Source: Epithemia pelagica (taxonomy: Eukaryota; Bacillariophyta; Bacillariophyceae; Surirellales; Surirellaceae). Taken from it: a stretch of DNA of 64,000 nucleotides. The notes under the pieces are model-generated. The model made no database searches and was not told the origin of the DNA. It saw only the letters and a list, made by a program, of their open reading frames with translations. Position numbers and translations under genes: made by a program. Below are positions 32,191 to 41,807 of this stretch, one piece after another. The stretch covers positions 1,240,001-1,304,000 of the forward strand of contig OX337234.1 in the NCBI GenBank assembly GCA_946965045.2, read 5' to 3'. The number at the start of each line of letters is the position of its first letter. Position 1 is the stretch's first letter.

Positions 32191-33423
32191 GATGACGACA
32201 ATGAGGAGGAATAAGATGATCAAATTTCGTATCGTTGTTCGTTGGTTGTCTCTCCAAGACTGTAACTTGTGTCGCCCGCGAATGTGTGAAGATATCCTGA
32301 TTACTGGGAATGCCTACTCCAACTGCGCAATGTTCTAATTTCTGATGCTAACAGGGAGAACGCGCACAATGAGAGAGAAGTGAAGAGACCATTGTCACGA
32401 TTTAAGGTTACCCATCACTTACTTTCAAGCGGTTATAAGGGAGTCGTGTTTTGATCGTGTATTAATGGTCCTTTACCTGCTGTAATAATGGAATCAAAAA
32501 CTCCCTACGGACGGTGAAAAATGACACGCTAGAGAGCGTAACCCATTCACGATCAGAATGTCCCGATGATGGCTACCCACCAACACGAGACTCCTACAAT
32601 CTATTGCTACCTCTCTAGCTAGGAGTACCTAGGAGTTCTCGTCCGCTTCCTTGACGCCACGTCCCAGAACAAAATGTTGTGTACAATAGTACGCGTCCCG
32701 CCACCACAGAATCCATATGGAACAATTTTGGTGAGGATGCTGTGCCCCCATGGCGTAGATGGACCGGCATGTCGACAAGGTCCAGAATCCATGGCACGCC
32801 ATGGGGACGACTTGTCGATCCACGGCTATTCAAAACTAAAGCACACTGGAAAGCGACCCAGAGTTCCTGGACACGCGTATGTGGTTGTCTCTTGCACACA
32901 CCGCATTGCGCACCAAGACCACCGAAACCAAGGACAGGAATGGTACATTTAGTATCAATGATCTTCACCTGGTTTGGGGCTCATAATGGCACATTCTTCA
33001 TTCTACCGAGCATCAGTGTATCGAACACACTCCGAAGCTACTCCCATTAACACAGAGTCAACGTCCGAAAGTAAGGAGAACTGTAACGAACGAAACATTC
33101 CCGCCATAAATTTCACTTCATGTGCTATGCGGAGCATCGCTTGGAGTACCAACGCTTGGACAAGGAATCAACCACAGAGCCCACAATAAGAAAGTTGTCC
33201 AAAGCAACTCGTATTGTCTTCAGCCTACTAGTACAACGCACAGCCAACTTGTTGCAAAGAGCTTGATCACCTCGGTTGCCTCAAGTTGCCTCCTTATCCG
33301 AAGTTATCGTGAATTTAGTATACGCTGAGTTCAGCACAACGACCAGAATGGTACCGCTGGTAACCCTTTGAGGTATTGCAGCATCCAAGTCACATACTAC
33401 TCTCTATCCATCCTTGCGGCGGA
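32191..33423. other. Upstream region, partly duplicated elsewhere
   Basis: 32310-32560 matches the sequence at 35860-36075, so it is part of a segmental duplication, and 32933-33030 is similar to 36140-36210. A plus frame (32679-33050) and an opposite frame overlap over the same DNA; neither has a recognisable domain. Presumed promoter for the minus-strand gene and the 33424 gene. Confidence 0.5.
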
Positions 33424-35058
33424 ATGTCGCGTTTCTTCTCTACCGCTTCTGCCCCTGGCTATCTCCAAAACGAACTGTTATACGAAAGAAAGCCAGTTAC
33501 CGACCTTTGGAAGAAGCTCACCGCCGTTGCCAAGGCGCAGTGGAAGTGGAGAGCGACAACAAATGTCTTTATGAGTTCCAAAAAGCGAGTCCTTCAAGTT
33601 CGTGGTCCTCCTGGCACCGGCACGTCCAGCGCAACTTTCTCTTGGGTTTACAACGTTTGTACAATGAGAGATGGCGTTGCGAATGTGAATCTGAATGCCT
33701 TGTGGATAAATTGTGACAGGACGAGACAAGAGTCTAAATGCTGGTCGATCGCCAGAGATGAACAGGGGACAGCAGTTCAAGTATCTGAAATGCCCACAGT
33801 CCCCAGAAATGCCGCTGACACAGCTGCCTCCTACCATATCGTCGTTTTTGACGGAGTTCGAAAAGCAACGCTAGAAGATTGGCGCGGTTTTTTGAGTGGT
33901 CTGGCGAGACACGGTGTTTTTGTCGTCTTCGTCTCATCCGAGGGCGTTCGGATGCATCAAGGTGATTCCGACGATCTTCTCCATCTGGATCATTTTGTGT
34001 CTTCCTGGACCATGGATGAATATGTTGCAGCTTGCAGCTCGGACCAGTTTTGGTCAAACTGCTGCGAATTCTTTGAGACTGCGTCCGACACCGACAGTTA
34101 CGAAAGACGAAAGGAGTTGCTTGAAGAGAAATTCTACGTGTCAGGGCAAAGTGCCCGCTACATGTTCGGCTTGGAGAGCGACGATGTGAGAAATAGGATT
34201 GCTACGAATGCTCGATTTATGGGAGGGATTAGTGCCCTTGAAGACGCTGCGAGATCCGATCGAAGCTCTGGTGCTGTGAACTCGCTAATCGCTCGCACAC
34301 GTGAAGGTTCCAATGGGGTCACTCCACGAGATCACGCCCTTCTTCCGACTTTGGCAGAATTGGTACCCCCCGGGGCGACTAGGCGTGATGAATTGCGGCC
34401 ACTTCCAGAGGAGCGAGACCCGTTGGAACCAGAAAAGGTTGCACGACTTGTCAGTTCTTTTGCTTCCGAAAAAGTTGTCAAGCAGCTCCCAAGCAGTATC
34501 GCAAGATTACGAAGCGTCGCCAAAGCTCTTCAAAACAAGGTAATTGAGGGATATGCTTTGGAGGAACAAGTCAAGAAAAGTTTGAACGAAGCCAGGAACC
34601 CCGGGGTCGGTCTGACCATCCTGATCAATGGTCAGATGGCCACTCTCCCCGTTGCAAATTTCTTGGAATGCACGAAAGATGAACTTGAATCTATGCTAGC
34701 TGAGAGTCATCCTAGGGACACGTGGATTTTTGTGGGTGGACAGCAGGGAGCCTTTGATGCGGTCCATGTGGTCTCACGTGACTACATTCGTTTCGTTCAA
34801 ACTACAGCGGGTGCCACGCACAAATTCTATTTGGATATCATTGATACCATGCTGGCCAAACTTGCAACTAACCATCAAATTCATTGGCAGCATATTGAAG
34901 TCATGGTGATGCGTCCAAGCGATGACCACCGAAAATTTGCACTTCAGGCTGCCCGAGGAAGTTTGGCTGGCTTTACTCGCTTTGATGAAAAGCCGTGGGA
35001 TCGATCCAACGGTGAGAGAGACAATGTGGTGTACTCCCGTCTTTACTGGAGTGATTGA
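33424..35058 (+). CDS. NTPase of Crinkler/RHS-like type with altered Walker A (Lys to Thr)
   Basis: ATG at 33424 (MSRFFST), 544 residues. A P-loop GPPGTGTSS at residues 61-69 has Thr67 where the catalytic Lys is expected; the codon is ACG against an expected AAG. A Walker B-like HIVVFDGV follows (about residue 140), then VFVSSEG and alternating helical segments, as in STAND/AAA-like NTPases of the CR (Crinkler-RHS-type) superfamily. The C-terminal half has an ILINGQMATL strand block and a helical tail. Without the lysine, ATP hydrolysis would be lost or greatly reduced, so this may be a decoy, regulator or decaying gene. Homologues were not checked. Confidence 0.5.
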   Translation: MSRFFSTASAPGYLQNELLYERKPVTDLWKKLTAVAKAQWKWRATTNVFMSSKKRVLQVRGPPGTGTSSATFSWVYNVCTMRDGVANVNLNALWINCDRTRQESKCWSIARDEQGTAVQVSEMPTVPRNAADTAASYHIVVFDGVRKATLEDWRGFLSGLARHGVFVVFVSSEGVRMHQGDSDDLLHLDHFVSSWTMDEYVAACSSDQFWSNCCEFFETASDTDSYERRKELLEEKFYVSGQSARYMFGLESDDVRNRIATNARFMGGISALEDAARSDRSSGAVNSLIARTREGSNGVTPRDHALLPTLAELVPPGATRRDELRPLPEERDPLEPEKVARLVSSFASEKVVKQLPSSIARLRSVAKALQNKVIEGYALEEQVKKSLNEARNPGVGLTILINGQMATLPVANFLECTKDELESMLAESHPRDTWIFVGGQQGAFDAVHVVSRDYIRFVQTTAGATHKFYLDIIDTMLAKLATNHQIHWQHIEVMVMRPSDDHRKFALQAARGSLAGFTRFDEKPWDRSNGERDNVVYSRLYWSD

Positions 35059-35525
35059 TCAAGTGACATTTTGTAGAGCTGCTAGTCTAGGCAACGAAAC
35101 AGCTCATCTACAGTACGGCAGCGACTTGTGATGAATCGACGACCGAATGCATCATGCTCTGAGTACTTCTCCCCGTACTCGGAGTACTCCATAATGACCT
35201 GTGCCAGAACCAAAAAGTGTTCTCGTGACGGCTACCGATCCAGAGGAACACGACGATTGGTACGTGGTCCAGCGTGTGCCGTTGCGTCTGTTCAATCTTG
35301 TCATTTGTAAACAACTCCTATGATAAGAAATCACCCACCCATGAAGGCGGAGATGACAGAAAACCTCCTCCAGATGTTTCCCATTCCGGCAACTTACGAT
35401 CACCAGACAAGTAGTCAAAAATCAGAAATATTGCAGCAATTTACATTCTTCATATTCTATACAATGACTTGAGCCTCAGCACTTGGTCTACCGAGAGCTG
35501 CATTGGGGAAAACAGATCCATTCTT
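35059..35525. other. Intergenic region with a duplicated scrap of the flavin-reductase-like gene
   Basis: Bases 35195-35300 resemble 36470-36590 inside the minus-strand flavin-reductase-like gene (shared ACCAAAAAGTGTT and CCGATCCAGAG words). They are a short pseudogene fragment. The rest has no gene. Confidence 0.6.
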
Positions 35526-36075
35526 TTATGCATGCTCGTGGAAACTTGTTTCCTCAGTTTCCTTCATTCCAGTGGTTACCTCTACCCAGTCGTCCGGTGT
35601 TGGGTTCCCCTTCTGTTGAAAGAAGACACTGTTATGTTCCAGCAAGGTATGATCAGACGACGATGTACCATTTGTTTCCGTTGTCGCAAAGCAATCATCC
35701 TCTGCACCTGGTTGGTTGCAAGCAGACTTCGTCTGGGTGGTAGAGTCCACGACGCCTCCGGTCAACATGGTTGAGTGGTCTGGATCTGGACTTGCATTGG
35801 GAAGATTCATGGATGAACTCGTAGTTTCGCTGGTTAATAGCACCCTTTCCAACTGGGCAATGTTCTAATTTCTCATAACAATGAGAACGTGCACAATGAT
35901 AAAGAGTCAGAGGTCCCGGTTACGCATCACTTACTTCCAAGCGGGACACGTTTAGTCGTGTTTTGATCGTGTATTTATGGTCCGTGACTTTATTGAACAA
36001 TAGAAAATAGAGAATCAAAAACTCCGGACCGACTGTTTAACGCGACACGCTAGAGAGCGTACGCCGTTCATAGAT
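35526..36075 (-). pseudogene. Truncated duplicate of the 30646-32190 gene and its upstream DNA
   Basis: The minus frame 35526-35852 has 108 codons reading NLPNASPDPDHSTMLTGGVVDS and SSSDHTLLEHNSV, against the N-terminal part of the 514-residue gene. Sequence 35856-36075 matches the 5' flank of that gene (32315-32560). Relative to the source, an internal stretch of about 400 bp is missing. No ATG-to-stop gene of the full type remains. Confidence 0.75.
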
Positions 36076-36316
36076 TTCCTTCTTGCCCAAATCCCTTTGT
36101 CTCCACGCTCTTGAATGTTACATGCATCATCAACTGGCTGCACACGAAGCTCAATCTTCACCCGTTTTGGGGCGTATGGCACCTATTCATCCTGGCGAGT
36201 ATCAGTGATGAAATTCTGGATAATTGAGGCAACTTTTGGACAGTCCAGACAATGGAACGCAGAAACGATATGGTGTCCAGAACGGAGTATTATCTGTCGC
36301 TTTTCGTTCGTTTCGT

Positions 36317-37468
36317 CTACGTGTTTTGTTTCCGTCCACAATGGTGAGGTTCGGCGCATACATAACCAAAGGTTTGTGATCCATAAAAGGTGAGATAGGG
36401 TGGAATGGTGGAATCGAGGGGACAAAACAGTTTGTTGCGTGTCTGCCAATAGTTGCGGTGGACGTGGGCGGCTTGTACCTGTGCCACAACCAAAAAGTGT
36501 TGTTGCGGCGGCTGCCGATCCAGAGAAACACGAGGGGCAGTACGTGATGCAGCATGGGACGTCGGGTCTGCTCCATCTGGTACACAAGAAGTGCCCGTAC
36601 GGGCCGATCCATTCGGTCGCCCCTGTGTATCGGGATGAGCCATGCAGTGGACCACTCGACAATATAAATGCGCGCAGCATCCAACAATACCACCATAGGA
36701 TGGAGTCGTCTTACTGGCTTCCAGCCACACAAGTTCCAAGCCTGGTATCCCCTCTGGAAATCGAGGATGCTTTCTTCGTTTCTGTTTCTTGGAGGTAGGG
36801 CCAGCACCAAGTTTCTCGTTCTGGGAAGACTTGTCTTGATTGTGTTGTACTCGGTCTTTTGGAGCATTCTCTTCACGTGTGGTGTTTGGATCCTTGTTGT
36901 CGTCCATGCCGTCCGTGTCGTTTGGACGGATCCTGACGTAGTCTTTGGGAAACTTGCTACCAAACCTCCCCGAGGAGCTTCCCACCGCTAGTACCAGTTC
37001 CTCCATTCCGTGCACGGGAATGGACAAGACAAAGGTTTTGGGTGGCTGCTGTTGATGATGCTGCTGCTGTTGGGCAGTATCATTGTCATTCTGTTGGTTC
37101 GGAAGCAACATGGAAGTTGTATATCGGCGATGGTTGATACTAAACACAAAGCTTCCATCGTTGTTGGTTGCCGTCAACCAAGAAATCACTTGAACATTTC
37201 GTCTTGCTGGTGGCACCGATGAAACTGTCGAGACCTTTTGTTGGTCGTTTTCAATGGGAACCTCTCGCTGCTCCTGCTGTTGACGTTGTGATGGTGGTGA
37301 ATGTTTGTCTCTGCAGGATGGAATCGTTGTGGTGCCATCGGTGAGCCTCTCCTCCTTCTCGGCCTCTTGTTCCACGACAAGAAACGCAACTGGATTGGTA
37401 TATAACAATCGACTAAATTCCTTCCCTGACTCGAGTCCGATCCATTCGTCTTTCGACTCGGTCGTCAT
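36317..37468 (-). CDS. Flavin-reductase-like (FMN-binding split-barrel) protein
   Basis: ATG at 37468, 383 residues. The N-terminal part has SRLLYTNPVAFLVV, then a low-complexity insert, then NVQVISWLTATN and FVFSINHRR, which resemble the FMN-binding segments of flavin reductase-like domains. FVLSIPVHGMEELVLAVG continues the barrel. A long basic insert (KKQKRRKHPRFP) follows, then HFLVVAQVQAAHVHRNYW and PYLTFYGSQTFGYV, the C-terminal barrel strands. The protein may bind FMN and reduce flavin or a small substrate. The middle region is poor in domain features and may be a diverged loop. Duplicated scraps of it lie near 35195. Confidence 0.7.
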   Translation of the reverse strand: MTTESKDEWIGLESGKEFSRLLYTNPVAFLVVEQEAEKEERLTDGTTTIPSCRDKHSPPSQRQQQEQREVPIENDQQKVSTVSSVPPARRNVQVISWLTATNNDGSFVFSINHRRYTTSMLLPNQQNDNDTAQQQQHHQQQPPKTFVLSIPVHGMEELVLAVGSSSGRFGSKFPKDYVRIRPNDTDGMDDNKDPNTTREENAPKDRVQHNQDKSSQNEKLGAGPTSKKQKRRKHPRFPEGIPGLELVWLEASKTTPSYGGIVGCCAHLYCRVVHCMAHPDTQGRPNGSARTGTSCVPDGADPTSHAASRTAPRVSLDRQPPQQHFLVVAQVQAAHVHRNYWQTRNKLFCPLDSTIPPYLTFYGSQTFGYVCAEPHHCGRKQNT

Positions 37469-38315
37469 TCGTCGATGTCAAGATCCATAAAACATGAGAG
37501 ACATGAGAGCATAGCCAATATATACCACAAACCAGCCCAAGAGCTCCTGTAGGGAACCACCCTTTTCTATGGCTGAAGTGGGATACTCGCAGGTTATGAG
37601 CCCAACGCAAGGAGGAATCCGAGGTCGTCGACAGAAGCTCGAATCCACATGTCCTTTCCTTTGCGCAGAGATACCCCAGCTCAGGAAGGTGTTCTGTGCC
37701 CATCGATTGTCCCTACACAGTGGCACAGCTGGGACTGGGAGGGTCCGGAGAAACCGCGGATACATGGGCACGACAGAAAAGGCTTGCTCCGAATGTACGC
37801 CCTATCACAACAATTGGAAAAATATGGACAATAGTAGTCAACAATTGTTGGTTGAAGTGCGGTAGGGAGTGAGAGTATAGCCAATATATACCACAAACCA
37901 GCCCAAGAGCTCCTGTAGGGAGCCACCCTTTTCTGTGGCTGAAGTGGGATACTCGCAAGACAGAAAAGATCCTCGGAAAACACCTCAGATGGATGCTCGT
38001 ACCGTCGTCTTTTTCGAATCAAAAGACGCCTTTATCACGGACTCTGGAGAGTATTATCCTCCCCGAACTCTTTATCGAGAGTGCTACTAGTACAGATAGT
38101 ATTCCGTAAGCTAGAGCTGGTCATACTCCTTAACTAAAGCATGGAAAATTGACAAAGAGATTACGAAGAGGAATGGAATATGACAAAGTCATCAACTAAA
38201 AGGTTACCAATCCCAGATGTTGAGAAGGCTCATTACAGAAACGAGGATTTATGACTTCCTAGGTAGACCACATCGATAAGGAAACATCTTCTTTCTGCAT
38301 TGTAAGCTCCCCCCA
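37469..38315. other. Intergenic region with direct repeats
   Basis: Holds two direct copies of an about 85-bp block (37508-37592 and 37873-37957). The minus frames over it share an ELLGWFVVYIGY segment, so it may be remains of a duplicated membrane-protein exon. No complete gene is supported. Confidence 0.5.
37508..37957. repeat. Pair of about 85-bp direct repeats 365 bp apart
   Basis: The blocks at 37508-37592 and 37873-37957 share AGCCAATATATACCACAAAC and TGGCTGAAGTGGGATACTCG, with scattered changes. In the minus frame both encode a hydrophobic GWFVVYIGY segment. Confidence 0.8.
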
Positions 38316-38900
38316 TCAATCGATCTCCTCTTCCACTTCTTTTTCAGGGAACGCATACTCCCACAAGCCAGGCTTGAGTCGAGGGCCTGGTGGATTCATA
38401 AAGTCTGGTTCGTCATCAAAGTCATATACTTTCAAAGCTTCTTGTTTGACAAAAGAATTTCGCGGCAGCATATAGCGGGCGTGTGCCTTGATTCGTATCT
38501 TACAATTCACATCATGGTAGAATTCATTGTGCTCCTTGAAACGCCCAATGACATGATTCCGTCCAATTTGATAGCGACGATCCTTTTCTTCTTGGGACAA
38601 GGGAGGCTCCTTTCCTTTAGGCAGCTCCAGAGCAGCAAGTCTCATATCAGTCAGCCTGTCACGAGTTCCCATTTGTTCCTTCAGTGGATCGTACTCTCTC
38701 TTCATTTTCGGCGGTGCCACCTTTCGATCCTTTTTCCTGATTTTTTCCTTGGCTTTGCCCAACCCTCGAATGGCGCCGACACCCACGACAGTGGTGGGTC
38801 TTGTCGATGGCGTCGAGGCCGATGACAGCGGAGAAGGCAATCGATTCACTGACGAGAGACTCCATCGACCAGACATGGCCTTGACAATGAACGGATTCAT
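38316..38900 (-). CDS. Conserved-looking protein, probably organellar (mitochondrial) targeted
   Basis: ATG at 38900, 194 residues, with an alternative start at Met9. The first 50 residues are rich in Ser, Arg, Pro and Val without acids (VNRLPSPLSS), typical of a mitochondrial presequence. The mature part is basic then acidic, with KAKEKIRKKDRKVAPPKMK, a stretch RYQIGRNHVIGRFKEHNEFYHDVNCKIRIK and an acidic C-terminus. The composition (dense, charged, no low complexity) is like a ribosomal protein of the mitoribosome, but the family was not identified with certainty. Confidence 0.65.
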   Translation of the reverse strand: MNPFIVKAMSGRWSLSSVNRLPSPLSSASTPSTRPTTVVGVGAIRGLGKAKEKIRKKDRKVAPPKMKREYDPLKEQMGTRDRLTDMRLAALELPKGKEPPLSQEEKDRRYQIGRNHVIGRFKEHNEFYHDVNCKIRIKAHARYMLPRNSFVKQEALKVYDFDDEPDFMNPPGPRLKPGLWEYAFPEKEVEEEID

Positions 38901-39067
38901 GAGACACGACAGAGTTAATGGTTCAGTGCTCGATGGTATCTTTTTTTATCGATTCCGAATTCCAAAGTCCCATGGTCGAGATTTCGATTTAGGACAGATG
39001 GCAAGACGCTTCCAATTTTCGCGAGTCGCGCGCGGCGGGGGGGGGCTTGCGCTCGCAGGTCTCATAT

Positions 39068-39255
39068 CTTCAGGGACACCCGCTTTATTATTATTATTTG
39101 TAACCACGACCACGACCCCATTGGGCTTATTACTGATTGGCTGAGATGCTGTACCTCATTTTTCTACACTACCAAAAAATAAAATGGCACGTGCAATAAA
39201 ATTACTTATTGAACTTAGACAAGCCATGCGCGGAGATTCGCCATATGTACGAGTA
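39068..39255. repeat. Stray end of the 56762-type transposon family
   Basis: Begins CAGGGACACCCGCT like the ends at 56762 and 61750. It continues with CCCATTGGGCTTATTACTGATTG and ends with TTCGCCATATGTACGAG, which parallels the left end of the large element (CTCGCCAAATG). It is about 190 bp of a left end without a partner, so a deletion derivative or solo end. Confidence 0.8.
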
Positions 39256-39258
39256 GTA

Positions 39259-39878
39259 GGGGCTGGGTCTGGGTTATGGGTCTGGGCAAGCCGATCTATG
39301 TTCGGCTAGGTAGGTTCAGTACATTAAGCTACGTAGTACTATTTTCATCACTGTAACAAGTGGGGCGGATGGTCACACCGAGTCGCAAATCGAAAACATA
39401 GCGCCTCGAGAAACAATGCAATCCGCTCGACAATGGTGGAAGCCATCACCCCCATGGCCATAACTTCCTCAATAATAGAGCTCGCCTGAACCGCTTTTAG
39501 AATAAGACTCTTTACTACTAGAGTGACTCTTTCTTTCAATTTGGTCGAGGCACCGTTGAGAAATGATTAAATTAGGAAGGTTTTTGGATTACATCACCAA
39601 AGAAAAATGAGTATACCTTTTGATCCAACGCGACAAATCTTCTGTAGCTGCAGAACACAGTATTACGAGCAAACTCAAACAACTGACAGTAGTTGGATGT
39701 TGATGCGATGCATGAGTGAATGCATACGGCATCACCGGATCTCGCCGTCATCGTGCGGAGTGTTTTTGCATTTTTTCGGACTTCAGGTATGACGTGTACT
39801 ATGGGATTTTATCTACAATACGTAGCTTTTGTACTGAACCTACTTAGCCGAACATGGATCGGCTTACCCAGCCCTTAC
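39259..39878. mobile_element. Non-coding inverted-repeat element of about 620 bp
   Basis: Left end GGGGCTGGGT leads to CAAGCCGATCTATGTTCGGC and AGGTAGGTTCAGTACA. The right end reads, in reverse complement, GGGCTGGGTAAGCCGATCC, then ATGTTCGGCTAAGTAGG and TTCAGTACA. The terminal inverted repeats are therefore about 45-50 bp with a few changes and one small insertion. Neither a TSD nor an internal coding frame is clear, so this is a MITE-like element. A stray end of the DNA transposon family abuts it at 39068-39255. Confidence 0.75.
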
Positions 39879-40073
39879 AAGGCCATGACGAACATCCTTT
39901 CGCATCCAAACAACTAATTTCCGAGAGGACCGCCACCGAATCCGTGTTGGCTGCACTCGTTTCTTCACCTGCCGTTGTTCGCACTTTTTGGTCGCGGTGC
40001 ATTTTGAACTATTCAATACGATAGGGATAGAATTTGATCTGGTGTTCTAAGCTTTGTTCTCAAAAAGTGATGT
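39879..40073. other. Short gap before the 40074 gene
   Basis: No content seen other than 3' flank of the minus-strand gene. Confidence 0.4.
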
Positions 40074-41807
40074 TCAACGCACTGTGACGTTCAATGCACT
40101 CCTGATCGCCTGATGCCAGTCTTCATCATTTGGGAATGCAACAAAGATTCGCGTATTTGCCCACATCGTGAAAACGTCCTGCGCTGTCATCAGGACACGC
40201 TTATTGTTGTCCAAAATGGGTTTGCGTGGGTCTTCACCTTTAGCCAGATATTTGTCTCTGTGACGAGTCGCATACACCCCATTGTATCTAGGATTCACAA
40301 ATAGAATGTTCAGAGTTTTGTCAACGGGGAGACGTAACCCGGTCCGAAAGGATCGCAAAGTGCGAAGCTTGAAAGCGTGATCATACTGCCACGTGGTCTG
40401 AAAAGCCCAATAAACCTGGTCAACTACCAAGACACAGTCGGCAAGAGGATAGCTTGTGTCACTTGGATAGTTTACCAAGGCAACATCAAATGCACCTCGA
40501 GTGATTTTTCGCTTCGTATGTCCTAGGCGCTTTATTCTTGTATTGGGCTCGCCTGAAACTCCTTGGTACTGCCATCCCACCGTCGCGGGGCCGGCTGACA
40601 ACATGTGAACAACAGATTCTTCGAGGTCCTTTCCAGTGAGATCTGCAGATTCGTTTTTGAGGACCTTTGCCAACATTGCAAGATGTTGATGATAAGATGT
40701 GAGGCTCATCTTATTCATTATTCTCTGCCGAACATAGTCGCTTGTCATGGTAAGACTCGGTGACCTGAAAGCTTGATTCCCATCCCTCCGAATATCAGTG
40801 TAAGATAAGATGAAACCACTAATGTTTCCCTCTAGTCTTGATTGCGGATCGTCGTCAATATCAGTTGCAATTGAACGCAGCATATCCGCAGAGACTTTGT
40901 CGCATCGTGAGTCTACAATTTTTCTTTTCTCTTCAAGCTGCTGCTCCATTCGAATCAACGAGTATCGGAAAATCCCTCCGAAAATCGCAAAATTTCTTTC
41001 CAAAAGCGGCAAATCCAACTTCTCTTCCTCGGCAATGTACTTCAATTCGTTGTATTCCCCTACTGGCATGTACAGCTGATGCGGCTCTTCTTTCAGGTAT
41101 TCCTTGATCCGATTCTTGCGTGGTGACAATGTGGACAAACATGGCGCTTCTGCAACCAGCGGTGGCTGATTCACCTCCACACCCGGTTCGTACAAGTAAA
41201 GAATGCCGCCGTGCTCACTCAGTAGTCGTTTGATAGCCCTCTCCTGACCACTCAAAGTGAAACCCGAACACGTATTCAGGTCCATGAGGTCGAAATCTTT
41301 CCCAACCTGGCGGACAACAAATCGGAACAGCCGGTCCTCTGATGTTTCCGACAAGAGGCGGCGCAGCAGGTAAACTTGATACCAGGACTTTCCAACTCCA
41401 GCATTGCCTGACAGAATAATCTTCCTCATCTTCGTGTTTTCGTCGTCTTTCCATAATTTAATTATCTCATCGTACAAATTTGCATAGAAATCACGCTCAA
41501 AGTAAAGGTTTGAAGCTCTCTTCCTGAGTTCTAGAACATTTTCTGCTGGATAATTCACCAGTGAGTAGAGAGTGATTCCGCAGGCCGCCTCAACAGACTG
41601 CTGTGGTTGCAAGGGCCTCAATTCCTTCAAGAACTGTAACTCTCTTGATAGCATCATGGAGTTCTCTATCGTGATTTTATTCAGAGCCTCCTTCGCATTT
41701 TCGGGGTACGCGCAATTGAGCAGCAACGCATCTCGCGATTGCTCTGGAGTTGGGTCATCTACATTCATTGCTTTAGCAGCAACAGCAGCAGCAGCAAGAA
41801 CGGACAT
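40074..41807 (-). CDS. P-loop NTPase with a possible restriction-endonuclease-like C-terminus (Crinkler/RHS-like)
   Basis: ATG at 41807, 577 residues. An Ala-rich lead is followed by a helical header (60-125) with LYFERDFYANLYDEI. The Walker A is GNAGVGKS (residues 134-141) with a canonical Lys. Then LYLYEPG (about 205) resembles a Walker B strand. The middle is all helical. Near residue 469 is the motif VVDQVYWAFQTTWQYDHAFK, which resembles the Q-x-T...H core of restriction-endonuclease-fold domains in CR (Crinkler-RHS-type) proteins. That architecture, NTPase plus nuclease, is known for effector-like proteins in algae and oomycetes. The motif match is by eye. It differs from the 33424 protein in keeping the catalytic Lys. 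Confidence 0.55.
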   Translation of the reverse strand: MSVLAAAAVAAKAMNVDDPTPEQSRDALLLNCAYPENAKEALNKITIENSMMLSRELQFLKELRPLQPQQSVEAACGITLYSLVNYPAENVLELRKRASNLYFERDFYANLYDEIIKLWKDDENTKMRKIILSGNAGVGKSWYQVYLLRRLLSETSEDRLFRFVVRQVGKDFDLMDLNTCSGFTLSGQERAIKRLLSEHGGILYLYEPGVEVNQPPLVAEAPCLSTLSPRKNRIKEYLKEEPHQLYMPVGEYNELKYIAEEEKLDLPLLERNFAIFGGIFRYSLIRMEQQLEEKRKIVDSRCDKVSADMLRSIATDIDDDPQSRLEGNISGFILSYTDIRRDGNQAFRSPSLTMTSDYVRQRIMNKMSLTSYHQHLAMLAKVLKNESADLTGKDLEESVVHMLSAGPATVGWQYQGVSGEPNTRIKRLGHTKRKITRGAFDVALVNYPSDTSYPLADCVLVVDQVYWAFQTTWQYDHAFKLRTLRSFRTGLRLPVDKTLNILFVNPRYNGVYATRHRDKYLAKGEDPRKPILDNNKRVLMTAQDVFTMWANTRIFVAFPNDEDWHQAIRSALNVTVR

